A DNA stretch of 64,000 nucleotides from Pseudomonas mendocina (GTDB lineage Bacteria > Pseudomonadota > Gammaproteobacteria > Pseudomonadales > Pseudomonadaceae): positions 1,302,001 to 1,366,000 of the forward strand of contig NZ_CP027657.1 in NCBI RefSeq assembly GCF_003008615.1, read 5' to 3'. A program made the translations under genes and the position numbers. Below the pieces are notes generated by a model that did not search any database, was not told where the DNA came from, and saw only the letters and a program-made list of their open reading frames with translations. Shown in pieces: positions 55,051 through 63,098 of this stretch (positions are counted from its first letter, which is position 1; the number at the start of each line of letters is the position of its first letter).

Positions 55051-56061
55051 CTAGGCGCTGGCGGCGAATTTCTCGTAGTAGAAATTCGCCGGGGCGATGC
55101 CCTGCTCGCGGATGTAGGCGCTGACTGCCTCGACCATCGGCGGCGGGCCGCACAGGTAGATGTCTACCTCGCCGTCGTTGAGGTGACTGGGTTCGATGTG
55201 CTGGGTCACGTAGCCCTTGTGCGGGTAGCTGCTGCCTTCGCTGGCCACGCAGGCGCTGAAGGTGAAACCGGGAATGTTCGCGGCGAAGGCTTCCAGCCTG
55301 TCCAGCTCGACCAGGTCATGGTCGTGGGTCACACCGTAGATCAGGTGCAGCGGGTGCGCGCAGCCTTCGGCGGCGATCTTCTCCAGCATCGCGGTGAACG
55401 GCGCCAGGCCGGTACCACCAGCCAGCAACAGCAGCGGGCGCCTGATCTCGCGCAGGTAGAAGCTGCCCAGCGGGCCGGCCAGACTGATGCTGTCGCCAGC
55501 CTTGGCCAGGTTATTCAGGAAACTGCTCATCAGCCCGCCCGGCACGTTGCGGATCAGGAAGCTGACCTCGCCGTCCTTCGGCAGGCTGCTGAAGGAGTAG
55601 GCGCGCGTCTGTTCGCTACCCGGCACCTTGAGATTGACGTACTGTCCCGGCAGGAACGCCAGTTGGCTGAGCGCCTCGCCCTTGATCGACAGCGCGATGG
55701 TGCTGTCGGAGAGCTTGCGCACGGCGCTGATGGCGGCCTCGAAACTGGCCTGCTGGGTCTTGCACACCTGCGACGACGCCGGCACGCGGATCACGCAGTC
55801 GCTCTCGGCGCGCATCTGGCAGGTCAGCACATAACCCTGCTCAGCCTCGGCCTCGCTCAGAGCATCCTCGATGTATTCCTCGCCGAGGTCGTACTGCCCC
55901 GCCTCGGCGAAGCACTTGCAGGCACCGCAGGCACCGTCGCGGCAGTCCAGCGGAATGTTGATGCCCTGGCGATAGGCGGCATCGGCGACGGTTTCGCCGG
56001 TCTGGGCGTCGATGAAGCGGGTCACCCCGTCTTCGAAATTCAGTGCGATCTTGTGGCTCAT
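55051..56061 (-). CDS. benC: Benzoate 1,2-dioxygenase electron-transfer reductase (BenC)
   Basis: A 336-residue flavo-iron-sulfur reductase carrying electrons from NADH to the BenAB oxygenase. A plant-type ferredoxin domain comes first (residues 1-100, cysteines in CRDGACGACKC and LTCQM), then an FAD domain (RAYSFSS, near 150) and an NADH domain (GGTGLAPF near 215, CGPPPMVEAV near 305). 81 bases after benB. Confidence 0.96.
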   Translation of the reverse strand: MSHKIALNFEDGVTRFIDAQTGETVADAAYRQGINIPLDCRDGACGACKCFAEAGQYDLGEEYIEDALSEAEAEQGYVLTCQMRAESDCVIRVPASSQVCKTQQASFEAAISAVRKLSDSTIALSIKGEALSQLAFLPGQYVNLKVPGSEQTRAYSFSSLPKDGEVSFLIRNVPGGLMSSFLNNLAKAGDSISLAGPLGSFYLREIRRPLLLLAGGTGLAPFTAMLEKIAAEGCAHPLHLIYGVTHDHDLVELDRLEAFAANIPGFTFSACVASEGSSYPHKGYVTQHIEPSHLNDGEVDIYLCGPPPMVEAVSAYIREQGIAPANFYYEKFAASA

Positions 56062-56142
56062 GGCGCACCTCGCTATGCAGTTTTTGGCGTGCAGCGCCCC
56101 GAGGCGGGAGCCAATGGCCCCACCGGCAAGGCTGCAGCGGAT

Positions 56143-56631
56143 TCAGATGTGATAGACGTCGATGATCTGCCTGACGTAGTCGTTCTTCAGCACCACCTTC
56201 TTGGCCTTGATCAGCGGGTTCGGCCCGCGTGTATCGAGGGTGTAGAAGCTGGTGCCGTAGAAGTGGTCGACGGTCTTGTAGCGGAAGCTCAGGGTGTGCC
56301 AGTTGAAGCGCACCTTGGCCACCCCGTCGCCCTGCTCGACGAGCTCGATGTTGTTGATGTTGTGCGACGTCCGGGTATCCGGGATGGTGGCACTGGAACG
56401 CTCGGTGCGGATGCGGAACACCCGATCCTCCAGACCGCTGCGGTTGCCGTACCAGATCAGCGAGATCTCGGTCTGCGGGTTCTCCACCAACTGGTCACGG
56501 TCATCCCAGGCCGGCATCCAGAACTCGGCGTCCGGGGCATACAGCTCCAGCCACTCGTCCCACTGCTTGTCGTCCAGGTAGCGCGCCTCGCGGTAGAGGA
56601 AATCGCGCACGGCATCATAGGAAAGGCTCAT
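56143..56631 (-). CDS. benB: Benzoate 1,2-dioxygenase small (beta) subunit (BenB)
   Basis: A 162-residue ring-hydroxylating dioxygenase beta subunit, a structural partner of BenA with a cone-shaped fold. Typical segments: YREARYLDDKQWDEWLELYAPDAEFWMPAWDD, SLIWYGNRSGLEDRVFRIRTERS and RTSHNINNI. Its ATG abuts the benA stop codon with no spacer. Confidence 0.95.
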   Translation of the reverse strand: MSLSYDAVRDFLYREARYLDDKQWDEWLELYAPDAEFWMPAWDDRDQLVENPQTEISLIWYGNRSGLEDRVFRIRTERSSATIPDTRTSHNINNIELVEQGDGVAKVRFNWHTLSFRYKTVDHFYGTSFYTLDTRGPNPLIKAKKVVLKNDYVRQIIDVYHI

Positions 56632-57993
56632 TCACGCACCCTCCACGTGGATCAGGTGTTCCTGTTCTTTCTTCACCGCCTCGATCATCTGCTGCTGCCA
56701 GTAGTGATGCTGCAGCACGAACAGGCCTTCGTCCTCGGTACGCGCACCGGACAGCAGCGGCTGCAGGTCGATCTCCCTGGCCGAGTCGTCGGCGCCGTCG
56801 ATCCAGTGCTTGGCGCCGCGCGACATATCGTTCCACTCCATGGCGCGGCCGGCGAAGCCCTGCTGGCAGGCGCGGAATTCTTCCAGATCATCCGGCGTGG
56901 CCATGCCGGAGACGTTGAAGAAGTCTTCGTACTGGCGGATGCGCCGAGCGCGCGCTTCGGCACTCTCGCCCTTGGGCGCGATGCAGTAGATGGTCACTTC
57001 GGTCTTGTCCACCGACAGCGGGCGGGCGACGCGCAGTTGCGAGCCGAACTGATCCATCAGGTACAGATTGGGGTACAGGCAGAGGTTGCGCGAATGGCCG
57101 ATCATCCAGTCGGCGCGTGCCTCGCCGAACTCGGCGGCCAGGCGCTCGCGGTCGGCGAACAGCGGGCGATCCTCGGGGTTGTCCCAGCGCGTCCAGAGCA
57201 GCAGGTGGCCGTTCTCGAAGGAGTAGAAACCACCGCCCTTCTTGCCCCAGCCGCCGGCGCTCATGGCGCGGATGTCATCGCCGGCTTCCTTGAGCTTGCG
57301 CTGTTGCTGAGTGGCGGCGTAGTTCCAGTGCACGGCGGAGACGTGGTAGCCATCGGCGCCGTTCTCCGCCTGCAGTTTCCAGTTGCCCTCGTAGACGTAG
57401 GTGCTGGAGCCGCGCAGCACTTCCAGGCCCTCGGTGGACTGGTCGCAGACCATGTCGATGATCTTCTTCGACTCGCCGAGGAAATCCTCCAGCGGCGCCA
57501 CGTCCTCGCGCAGGCTACCGAACAGGAAGCCTCGGTAGGACTCGAAGCGGGCGACCTTCTTCAGGTCGTGGGAGCCGTCGCAGTTGAAGCTGTCCGGGTA
57601 GCCGGCGTCCTTGGGATCCTTGACCTTGAGCAGCTTGCCGCTGTTGTTGAAGGTCCAGCCGTGGAACGGGCAGGTGTAGCTGGCCTTGTTACCACTCTTG
57701 AAGCGGCAGAGCATGGCGCCACGGTGGCTACAGGCGTTGATGAAGGCGTTGAGTTCACCGTCCTTGTTGCGCGCGATGAAGATCGGCTGGCGCCCCATGT
57801 AGGTGGTGTAGTAATCGTTGACGTTGGGGATCTGGCTCTCGTGGGCCAGATACAGCCAGTTGCCTTCGAAGATGTGCTGCATCTCCAGGTCGAACAGGCG
57901 CGGGTCGGTGAACATCTCGCGCTTGCAGCGGAAGATGCCCTTGTCCTTGTCTTCTTCAAGCAGGCTGTTGAGGTAGTCGAGTCCCAGGGTCAT
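56632..57993 (-). CDS. benA: Benzoate 1,2-dioxygenase large (alpha) subunit (BenA)
   Basis: A 453-residue catalytic subunit converting benzoate, O2 and NADH (via BenC) to the 1,2-cis-diol. Rieske ligands are C and H in CSHRGAMLC and C and H in YTCPFHGW; the mononuclear iron ligands include [11 protein letters not shown] with a later Asp. The start at 57993 is eight bases from GGAG; an ATG two codons earlier (57999) has almost no spacing from the same site. First gene of the ben operon, driven by a BenR-type promoter. Confidence 0.96.
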   Translation of the reverse strand: MTLGLDYLNSLLEEDKDKGIFRCKREMFTDPRLFDLEMQHIFEGNWLYLAHESQIPNVNDYYTTYMGRQPIFIARNKDGELNAFINACSHRGAMLCRFKSGNKASYTCPFHGWTFNNSGKLLKVKDPKDAGYPDSFNCDGSHDLKKVARFESYRGFLFGSLREDVAPLEDFLGESKKIIDMVCDQSTEGLEVLRGSSTYVYEGNWKLQAENGADGYHVSAVHWNYAATQQQRKLKEAGDDIRAMSAGGWGKKGGGFYSFENGHLLLWTRWDNPEDRPLFADRERLAAEFGEARADWMIGHSRNLCLYPNLYLMDQFGSQLRVARPLSVDKTEVTIYCIAPKGESAEARARRIRQYEDFFNVSGMATPDDLEEFRACQQGFAGRAMEWNDMSRGAKHWIDGADDSAREIDLQPLLSGARTEDEGLFVLQHHYWQQQMIEAVKKEQEHLIHVEGA

Positions 57994-58029
57994 GGCCATG
58001 GCTCCGTTGTTATTGTTTCAACGGTTCCA

Positions 58030-58092
58030 AGGCTAGGGACTGATTCCCGCGACCAATATCCAGTTCGTGCAGAACCCTATCCGTTTTCTGCA
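58030..58092 (-). promoter_or_regulatory. BenR-activated benA promoter (XylS/Pm-like)
   Basis: On the minus strand two direct repeats TGCA-N6-GGATA lie at 58092-58078 and 58071-58057, offset by 21 bp (two helical turns). A TAGCCT -10-like box (58035-58030) lies 21 bases after the proximal GGATA, the same geometry I recall for the XylS-controlled Pm promoter (GGCTA, 21 bases, TAGGCT). It strongly predicts activation by BenR in response to benzoate. Confidence 0.9.
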
Positions 58093-58152
58093 GGGTGCGA
58101 ATGACGGAGCCTACGACCTATACCCCTACGCCGCTTGCGAGGGCGCCGGCAC

Positions 58153-58173
58153 GTAGGGTGCGCCGTGCGCACC
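58153..58173. repeat. Dispersed palindromic core between benA promoter and benR
   Basis: Another copy of the GTAGGGTGCGC, two bases, TGCGCACC core, just after the benR stop. Confidence 0.6.
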
Positions 58174-58187
58174 GAAAACGCGTGGGA

Positions 58188-59132
58188 TCAGGATTCGCGG
58201 CGTCGCAGGGTATCGGAGGGCAACTCGCCGAAGGCACTCTTGTAGCTCTCGGAGAAGCGCCCGAGATGCAGGAAGCCGTAGTCCAGCGCCACCTCGGTGA
58301 CGTTGCGCACCTTGGACGTCGGATCCTTCAGACAGGCATGCACGCGCTCGAGCTTGCGCTGGCGGATGTAGTGCTTGGGCGTGGTGCGCAGGTATTTCTC
58401 GAACAGCGCGTAGAGCGAGCGCGGGCTCATGTGCGCGAGCTGAGCCAGTTGCTCGACGCTGATGTCCTGCTTGAGGTTCTCTTCGATGAACTGCACCAGG
58501 CGCTCGAACGACGGGCTACTTTCCGACAGCTCCTGACGCTGCACGTTGTTGCTCAGCAGCCCCAGCAGCTTGCTGGCGATGATGCGCGTGTAGTGCTCCT
58601 GCACCAGCGGCAGCGACTGCTCGCTCTCGGCCTCCTCGCAAACCAGACCGAGCAGGTTGGTGAAACCCTCCAGTTGCGGCAACTGATGACGCGAGGCGAA
58701 ACGCACGCCATCACCCGGCCGCTGCCAGTGGTTATCGACGCAGGCACGCTCGATCAGGTGAGCCGGCAGCTTGACGATGAACTTCTCGCAGTCGTCGGAG
58801 TAGGTCAGGTCGACCGGGTCGTCCGGGTTGATCAGCAGCAGTTCGCCAGGGGTGAAGTAGTGCTCCTCACCATGGCCGCGCCAGAGGCAATGGCCTTGCA
58901 GCAGCACCTGCAGGTGATAGATGGTTTCCAGCGCTGGCGAGGTGACCCGCACGCTGCCGCCATAGCTGATGCGGCACAGGTCGACGCTACCAAAGCTGCG
59001 ATGGCTGAGGCTGGCCGACGGGCGGCCGCTATTGGGCAGACGAATGCAATGCGACCCCACATGCTGGTTGACGTAATCGGACACCGCATAGGGATCGGCA
59101 TTGGCGAACAGCCGACTCTTCTCGTTGAGCAT
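58188..59132 (-). CDS. benR: AraC/XylS-family benzoate-responsive activator BenR
   Basis: A 314-residue regulator. An N-terminal ligand-sensing domain (about 1-190) is followed by the AraC DNA-binding domain with two helix-turn-helix motifs (DISVEQLAQLAHMSPRSLYALFEKY and VRNVTEVALDYGFLHLGRFSESYK). The start at 59132 (MLNEKSRLFANADPYAVSDYVNQHV) gives a length close to the P. putida protein (about 318). It activates benABCD; matching XylS-type half sites lie just downstream of it, before benA. A PcaR-like motif lies upstream. Confidence 0.93.
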   Translation of the reverse strand: MLNEKSRLFANADPYAVSDYVNQHVGSHCIRLPNSGRPSASLSHRSFGSVDLCRISYGGSVRVTSPALETIYHLQVLLQGHCLWRGHGEEHYFTPGELLLINPDDPVDLTYSDDCEKFIVKLPAHLIERACVDNHWQRPGDGVRFASRHQLPQLEGFTNLLGLVCEEAESEQSLPLVQEHYTRIIASKLLGLLSNNVQRQELSESSPSFERLVQFIEENLKQDISVEQLAQLAHMSPRSLYALFEKYLRTTPKHYIRQRKLERVHACLKDPTSKVRNVTEVALDYGFLHLGRFSESYKSAFGELPSDTLRRRES

Positions 59133-59318
59133 CACGGCACTCTTATCATTGTTATGAGGTGGCGAGTGCTGACGGGCCAAGGCTGCCCTCCTCGCTCGAA
59201 CCATGAATACAGGCAAATCGCCCGCTGTGCAGACGAGGCGATCAGCGGTCGCCTCGTCCACCAGCTTATTCAGTGGCCGAGCTTAGGCAATCGCACCTTC
59301 GGCGAACATCGAAGCGGT

Positions 59319-59328
59319 CGATAATCGC
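59319..59328. promoter_or_regulatory. Candidate PcaR half-site upstream of benR
   Basis: CGATAATCGC is identical to the arms of the pcaI operator. It lies about 190 bases before benR and 15 bases after the pcaR stop. A single half-site is weak evidence; cross-regulation of ben by PcaR would follow if it binds. Confidence 0.45.
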
Positions 59329-59342
59329 CCTGTTTCGCGCGA

Positions 59343-60188
59343 TCAGGCTGGACGGAACAGCTGCCCACTCAACTCGCGACTGGCACTGAGCATCAACGGC
59401 AGATAGCGTTTCTCCAGTTCGGCGACTGGCACGCGGCCGGCATGGGTGCTGATGTTCATCGCCGCCAGCACGTGACCGGCCGAGTCGTAGACCGGCACCG
59501 CCAGCGAGCGCAGGCCCTGCTCCAACTCCTGGTCGACGATGCACCAGCCCTGATGGCGCACGCGCTGCAGGCACTCCCACAACGCGTCGGGCGTGTGCAG
59601 GGTACGACTGGTCTTGGCCTGCAGTTCGGCATGGGCCAGATAGTCCTGCAACTGGTCATCGTCCAGTGCAGCCAGCAGGATACGGCCCATGGAGGTGCAG
59701 TAGGCCGGCAAGCGGCTGCCAACGCTCAAGTCCACCGAGATCAACCGCTGCGGAATCGCCGAACGCGCCAGGTACAACACCTGTTCGCCTTCCAGCGTGG
59801 CCAGGTTGCAGGCCTCATGCAGCTGCTCGCTGAGACGGTCGAGAAACGGCTGTGCAGACACCGCCAGCGGTGTCGACGACAGATAGGCATGACCCAGAGT
59901 CAGCACCTTGGGCAGCAGCGAGTAAGTACGCCCGTCGGTAGTCACGTAGCCCAGCTTCATCAGACTGTAGAGGCAGCGGCGCACGGCGGCGCGAGGGATC
60001 TCGGTGCGATGGCTGATCTGCGCAATGGTCAGGTGGCGCTTGCGCTCCTGGAAGGCGTTGATCACTGCCAGACCACGAGCCAGGGAGGTCATGAAGTTGG
60101 GGTCGCCAGCGAACTCCTCGATACGCTTGGCCGGTGATACGTAGGGGGGCGGCGCAAGGCTGGTAAGCGGCGGACGGGTTTCGCTCAT
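59343..60188 (-). CDS. pcaR: IclR-family beta-ketoadipate regulator PcaR
   Basis: A 281-residue IclR protein. The winged HTH is at about 53-105 (LTIAQISHRTEIPRAAVRRCLYSLMKLGYV), followed by the effector domain (LSVGSRLPAYCTSMGRILLAAL, QELEQGLRSLAVPVYD). Long stretches agree with P. putida PcaR as remembered, including SPAKRI near the N-terminus and FMTSLARGLAVI. PcaR binds beta-ketoadipate and activates pca genes. An operator nearly identical to that of pcaI lies upstream, implying autoregulation. Confidence 0.95.
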   Translation of the reverse strand: MSETRPPLTSLAPPPYVSPAKRIEEFAGDPNFMTSLARGLAVINAFQERKRHLTIAQISHRTEIPRAAVRRCLYSLMKLGYVTTDGRTYSLLPKVLTLGHAYLSSTPLAVSAQPFLDRLSEQLHEACNLATLEGEQVLYLARSAIPQRLISVDLSVGSRLPAYCTSMGRILLAALDDDQLQDYLAHAELQAKTSRTLHTPDALWECLQRVRHQGWCIVDQELEQGLRSLAVPVYDSAGHVLAAMNISTHAGRVPVAELEKRYLPLMLSASRELSGQLFRPA

Positions 60189-60220
60189 GATGCCTCCGAA
60201 AACAGGATGGACAGCGTCAG

Positions 60221-60250
60221 GCGATTATCGAACCATTGTGCGGTAATCGC
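60221..60250 (-). promoter_or_regulatory. Predicted PcaR operator before pcaR
   Basis: GCGATTATCGAACCATT (60221-60237) is identical over 17 bases to 48973-48989 before pcaI, and GGTAATCGC (60242-60250) is a near-inverted partner. A further GTCGATAAT half-site (minus strand) lies at 60271-60279. Position is just before the pcaR start, as expected for autoregulation. Confidence 0.8.
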
Positions 60251-60342
60251 AAATTAACGATTAGGTGAACATTATCGACCGGATCAGATTTCACCAAAAT
60301 CCAGAGCAGCACCATTCCCCCCATTACCTAGAGGTCTGTCTT

Positions 60343-60359
60343 TGCACCATGACCATGCA
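60343..60359. promoter_or_regulatory. Candidate NtrC-binding site upstream of atzF
   Basis: TGCACCATGACCATGCA is a 17-bp TGCA-N9-TGCA dyad resembling the NtrC consensus TGCACC-N5-GGTGCA. A GGTGCA half-site follows at about 60375-60380. It lies about 110 bases before the sigma-54 promoter, a normal enhancer distance. Confidence 0.6.
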
Positions 60360-60454
60360 AGATTGCTCCAGCTCGGTGCATCTCAGCCAACAGACCAATC
60401 TTTTGCGCCATTCAAATAAGACTAAGCACATGAAATAAAGGACTTTATTAGAGC

Positions 60455-60470
60455 TGGCACCGTCATTGCT
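60455..60470 (+). promoter_or_regulatory. Sigma-54 promoter of atzF
   Basis: TGGCACCGTCATTGCT is a near-perfect -24/-12 element (TGGCAC-N5-TTGCW; GG and GC 10 bases apart). Transcription would start near 60480, leaving a leader of about 30 bases before the ATG at 60511. It implies nitrogen control. Confidence 0.85.
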
Positions 60471-60510
60471 CTGCTGATCCCAACTTGGATACAAGATGGG
60501 ATCTAAACGC

Positions 60511-62310
60511 ATGAACCACACACCGATCGCTTTCACCCTCGCGCAATGGCAACAGGCCTACCGTGACGGCCAATCGCCTGCCGAACTGCTGCACGCCCTG
60601 CGCCGAGAACTGCGCGCTGACGACACCGCCTGGATCGCCCTGGCCAGCGAAGCCCAACTGGACACTCAACTCGACGCCCTGACCAGCGCACTGCAAGGCG
60701 CAGGCGGCGACCTGAGCAGGCTGCCACTGTACGGTGTGCCCTTCGCCATCAAGGACAATATCGACGCCGCCGGCTGGCCCACCACCGCTGCATGCCCCGA
60801 ATTCGCCTACCAGGCCGGGGCCGATGCCACTGTGGTCGCCCGCCTGCGCGCCGCTGGCGCGATCCTGATCGGCAAGACCAACCTCGATCAGTTCGCCACC
60901 GGCCTGGTCGGTACCCGTTCGCCTCATGGTGCGGTGCCCAACAGCTTCAATCCGGCTTACGTCAGCGGCGGCTCCAGCTCGGGTTCGGCCAGCGTGGTCG
61001 CGCGTGGCCTGGTGCCCTTCTCCCTCGGCACCGATACCGCCGGCTCCGGCCGTGTACCGGCAGGCTTCAACAATATCGTCGGGCTCAAGCCGACCAAGGG
61101 CTGGCTGCCCAATACCGGCCTGGTTCCGGCCTGCCGCACCCTGGACTGCATCTCGGTGTTCGCCCTGACCGTCAGCGATGCCCTGGCCGTGGCCAACATC
61201 GCTGGCGGCTACGACGCCGCCGATGCTTACAGCCGCCAGAACCCGGCCAGCGCCAAGGTCGGCATGCCAGCCCAACCGCGCCTGGCGGTGCCGGCCAACC
61301 CCGAGTTCTTCGGCGACTGCCAGAACCAGGCCGTCTATGCCAGCGCCCTGGGCAAGCTGCGCGAACTCGGCGCCGAGCTGGTGGAGATCGATTTCACCCC
61401 CTTCCAGCAACTGGCCGAGCAGCTCTATTACGGCTCCTGGGTTGCAGAGCGCACCGTCGCGGTGGAGGGTGTCGATCCAGCACATATCAACCCGGTGGTG
61501 CGCGGTATCGTCGAAAACGGCCACAAGTACAGTGCTTGCGATGCCTACAAGGCCGAATACATTCGCGCCGAATTGAGCCGGAAGATCAACGACGCCCTGG
61601 CCGGCTTCGATGCCCTGGTGGTGCCCACCTCACCAACCATTCGCACCCTGGCCGAGATGGAAGTCGAACCGGTGCTATTCAACAGCCAGTTCGGCACCTA
61701 CACCAACTTCACCAACCTCGCCGACCTGTCCGCCCTGGCAGTCCCGGCGGGTCTGCGTACCGACGGACTGCCGGCCGGCATCACCCTGCTCGCCCCGGCC
61801 TGGCATGACCAGGCGCTGGCCGCCTTCGGCCAACGCTGGCAGCAGGCCCTCGCCCTGCCGCTGGGTGCCACCGGCAAGCCGCTGCCAACACAAAGCGCCA
61901 GCGACAAGCCAGCACCGGGCAGTATCCGCGTCGCCGTGGTCGGTGCGCACCTGACCGGCATGCCGCTGAACTTCCAGCTGACCAGCCGCGATGCCGTGCT
62001 GGTGGAGCAGACCACCAGCGCCGCGCATTACCGCCTGTACGCCCTGCCCGGCACCGTGCCGCCCAAGCCGGGCCTGGCGCGGGTCGCCGAGGACGGCGCC
62101 GAGATAATCGTCGAGCTGTGGGACGTGCCGCAGGCGCGCTTCGGTGAGTTCGTCGCGGAGATCCCGCCACCTTTGGGTATCGGCAATCTGGAGCTGGCCG
62201 ACGGCCGCTGGGTCAAGGGCTTCATCTGCGAGCCCTACGCCCTGGACGGCGCGCGCGACATCACCAGCTTCGGTGGCTGGCGCGCGTTCATTGCCAGCAC
62301 CAGGGCCTGA
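60511..62310 (+). CDS. atzF: Allophanate hydrolase (AtzF)
   Basis: About 599 residues. The N-terminal amidase-signature domain (about 1-440) has the Ser-cisSer-Lys triad: the Lys in GVPFAIKDNID and the serines in YVSGGSSSGSASVVA. The smaller C-terminal domain (about 460-599, IRVAVVGAHLTGMPLN ... GNLELADGRWVKGFICEPYAL) is diagnostic of AtzF/DUR2-type allophanate hydrolases, which release two NH3 and CO2. The ATG at 60511 is chosen because GGGA precedes it and the sigma-54 start leaves little leader for the ATG at 60496. It starts an operon with a GntR regulator and urtA; no urea or guanidine carboxylase gene is visible. Confidence 0.92.
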   Translation: MNHTPIAFTLAQWQQAYRDGQSPAELLHALRRELRADDTAWIALASEAQLDTQLDALTSALQGAGGDLSRLPLYGVPFAIKDNIDAAGWPTTAACPEFAYQAGADATVVARLRAAGAILIGKTNLDQFATGLVGTRSPHGAVPNSFNPAYVSGGSSSGSASVVARGLVPFSLGTDTAGSGRVPAGFNNIVGLKPTKGWLPNTGLVPACRTLDCISVFALTVSDALAVANIAGGYDAADAYSRQNPASAKVGMPAQPRLAVPANPEFFGDCQNQAVYASALGKLRELGAELVEIDFTPFQQLAEQLYYGSWVAERTVAVEGVDPAHINPVVRGIVENGHKYSACDAYKAEYIRAELSRKINDALAGFDALVVPTSPTIRTLAEMEVEPVLFNSQFGTYTNFTNLADLSALAVPAGLRTDGLPAGITLLAPAWHDQALAAFGQRWQQALALPLGATGKPLPTQSASDKPAPGSIRVAVVGAHLTGMPLNFQLTSRDAVLVEQTTSAAHYRLYALPGTVPPKPGLARVAEDGAEIIVELWDVPQARFGEFVAEIPPPLGIGNLELADGRWVKGFICEPYALDGARDITSFGGWRAFIASTRA

Positions 62311-62318
62311 GCACACTG

Positions 62319-63023
62319 ATGCCACGTTCTACCGAGCGCCCGCAGAGCCTGGCCGAGCGTATCTACGCCCAGCTCAAGGACGACATCTTCGAGTTCCGCC
62401 TGATGCCCGGCGACCGCTTCTCCGAAGGCGAGGTCGCCGAGCGCATGGCAGCCAGCCGCACGCCCGTGCGTCAGGCGCTGCATCGCCTACAGCGCGAGGG
62501 TTTTCTCGACGTGCACTTTCGCAGCGGCTGGCAGGTTCGCCCGCTGGACTTCGCCCAATTCGATGAGTTGTACGAGCTGCGCATCGTCCTCGAACTCGAA
62601 GCTGTACGCCGACTTTGCCTGCGCCCCACGGACGAACACCCAGCTGCACTGCAGGCACTCGCGCGCACCTGGATGGTGCGAAAGGACGAGCAACTGCAGG
62701 GCGGCGTCGCGGTTTCGCGCCTCGACGAGGCCTTCCATTGCCAGTTGCTGGACGCGGCCGGCAACCAGGAGATGGCCCGCGTCCACCGCGAGGTCAGCGA
62801 GAAGATCCGCATTCTAAGGCGGCTGGATTTCACTCAGGCGCAGCGCATCGACCTGACCTATGCCGAACACCAGCAAATTCTCGAGGCAATCCTGACCCGT
62901 CGCTCAGAAGAGGCACAGCAATTGCTCAAGGGCCATATAGAGGTCAGCAAGGCAGAGGTGCATTCGATCACCTTGCACAAGCTGTACGGCGCTCGTCAGC
63001 GCGTAGAGCCGATGCCGGAATAA
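62319..63023 (+). CDS. GntR-family (FCD/FadR-type) transcriptional regulator
   Basis: A 234-residue regulator, eight bases after atzF. The N-terminal winged HTH is SLAERIYAQLKDDIFEFRLMPGDRFSEGEVAERMAASRTPVRQALHRLQREGFL (split by hydrophilic positions); the C-terminal all-helical FCD domain has metal/ligand histidines in RLDEAFHCQLLDAAGN and YAEHQQILEAI. Clustering with atzF and urtA suggests it senses a urea-related or nitrogen metabolite, but the ligand is unknown. Confidence 0.9.
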   Translation: MPRSTERPQSLAERIYAQLKDDIFEFRLMPGDRFSEGEVAERMAASRTPVRQALHRLQREGFLDVHFRSGWQVRPLDFAQFDELYELRIVLELEAVRRLCLRPTDEHPAALQALARTWMVRKDEQLQGGVAVSRLDEAFHCQLLDAAGNQEMARVHREVSEKIRILRRLDFTQAQRIDLTYAEHQQILEAILTRRSEEAQQLLKGHIEVSKAEVHSITLHKLYGARQRVEPMPE

Positions 63024-63098
63024 CCGGGCCATGACCTTCACTGCATGACCAATAACAACGCTGTCCGCTTACTCACACTTGTGAATGGAGATCGCACC

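Noticed and set aside
54070..58104. Uninterrupted plus-strand open frame of about 1344 codons opposite benD-benC-benB-benA
   Set aside because: It lies fully antisense to four clearly recognisable genes and to their intergenic repeats; its translation has no recognisable domains. Long antisense frames are common where GC-rich third positions suppress stop codons.
60496..60510. Alternative atzF start five codons upstream
   Set aside because: It would leave only about 16 bases of leader after the predicted sigma-54 start; possible, but the ATG at 60511 has a better placed GGGA site.
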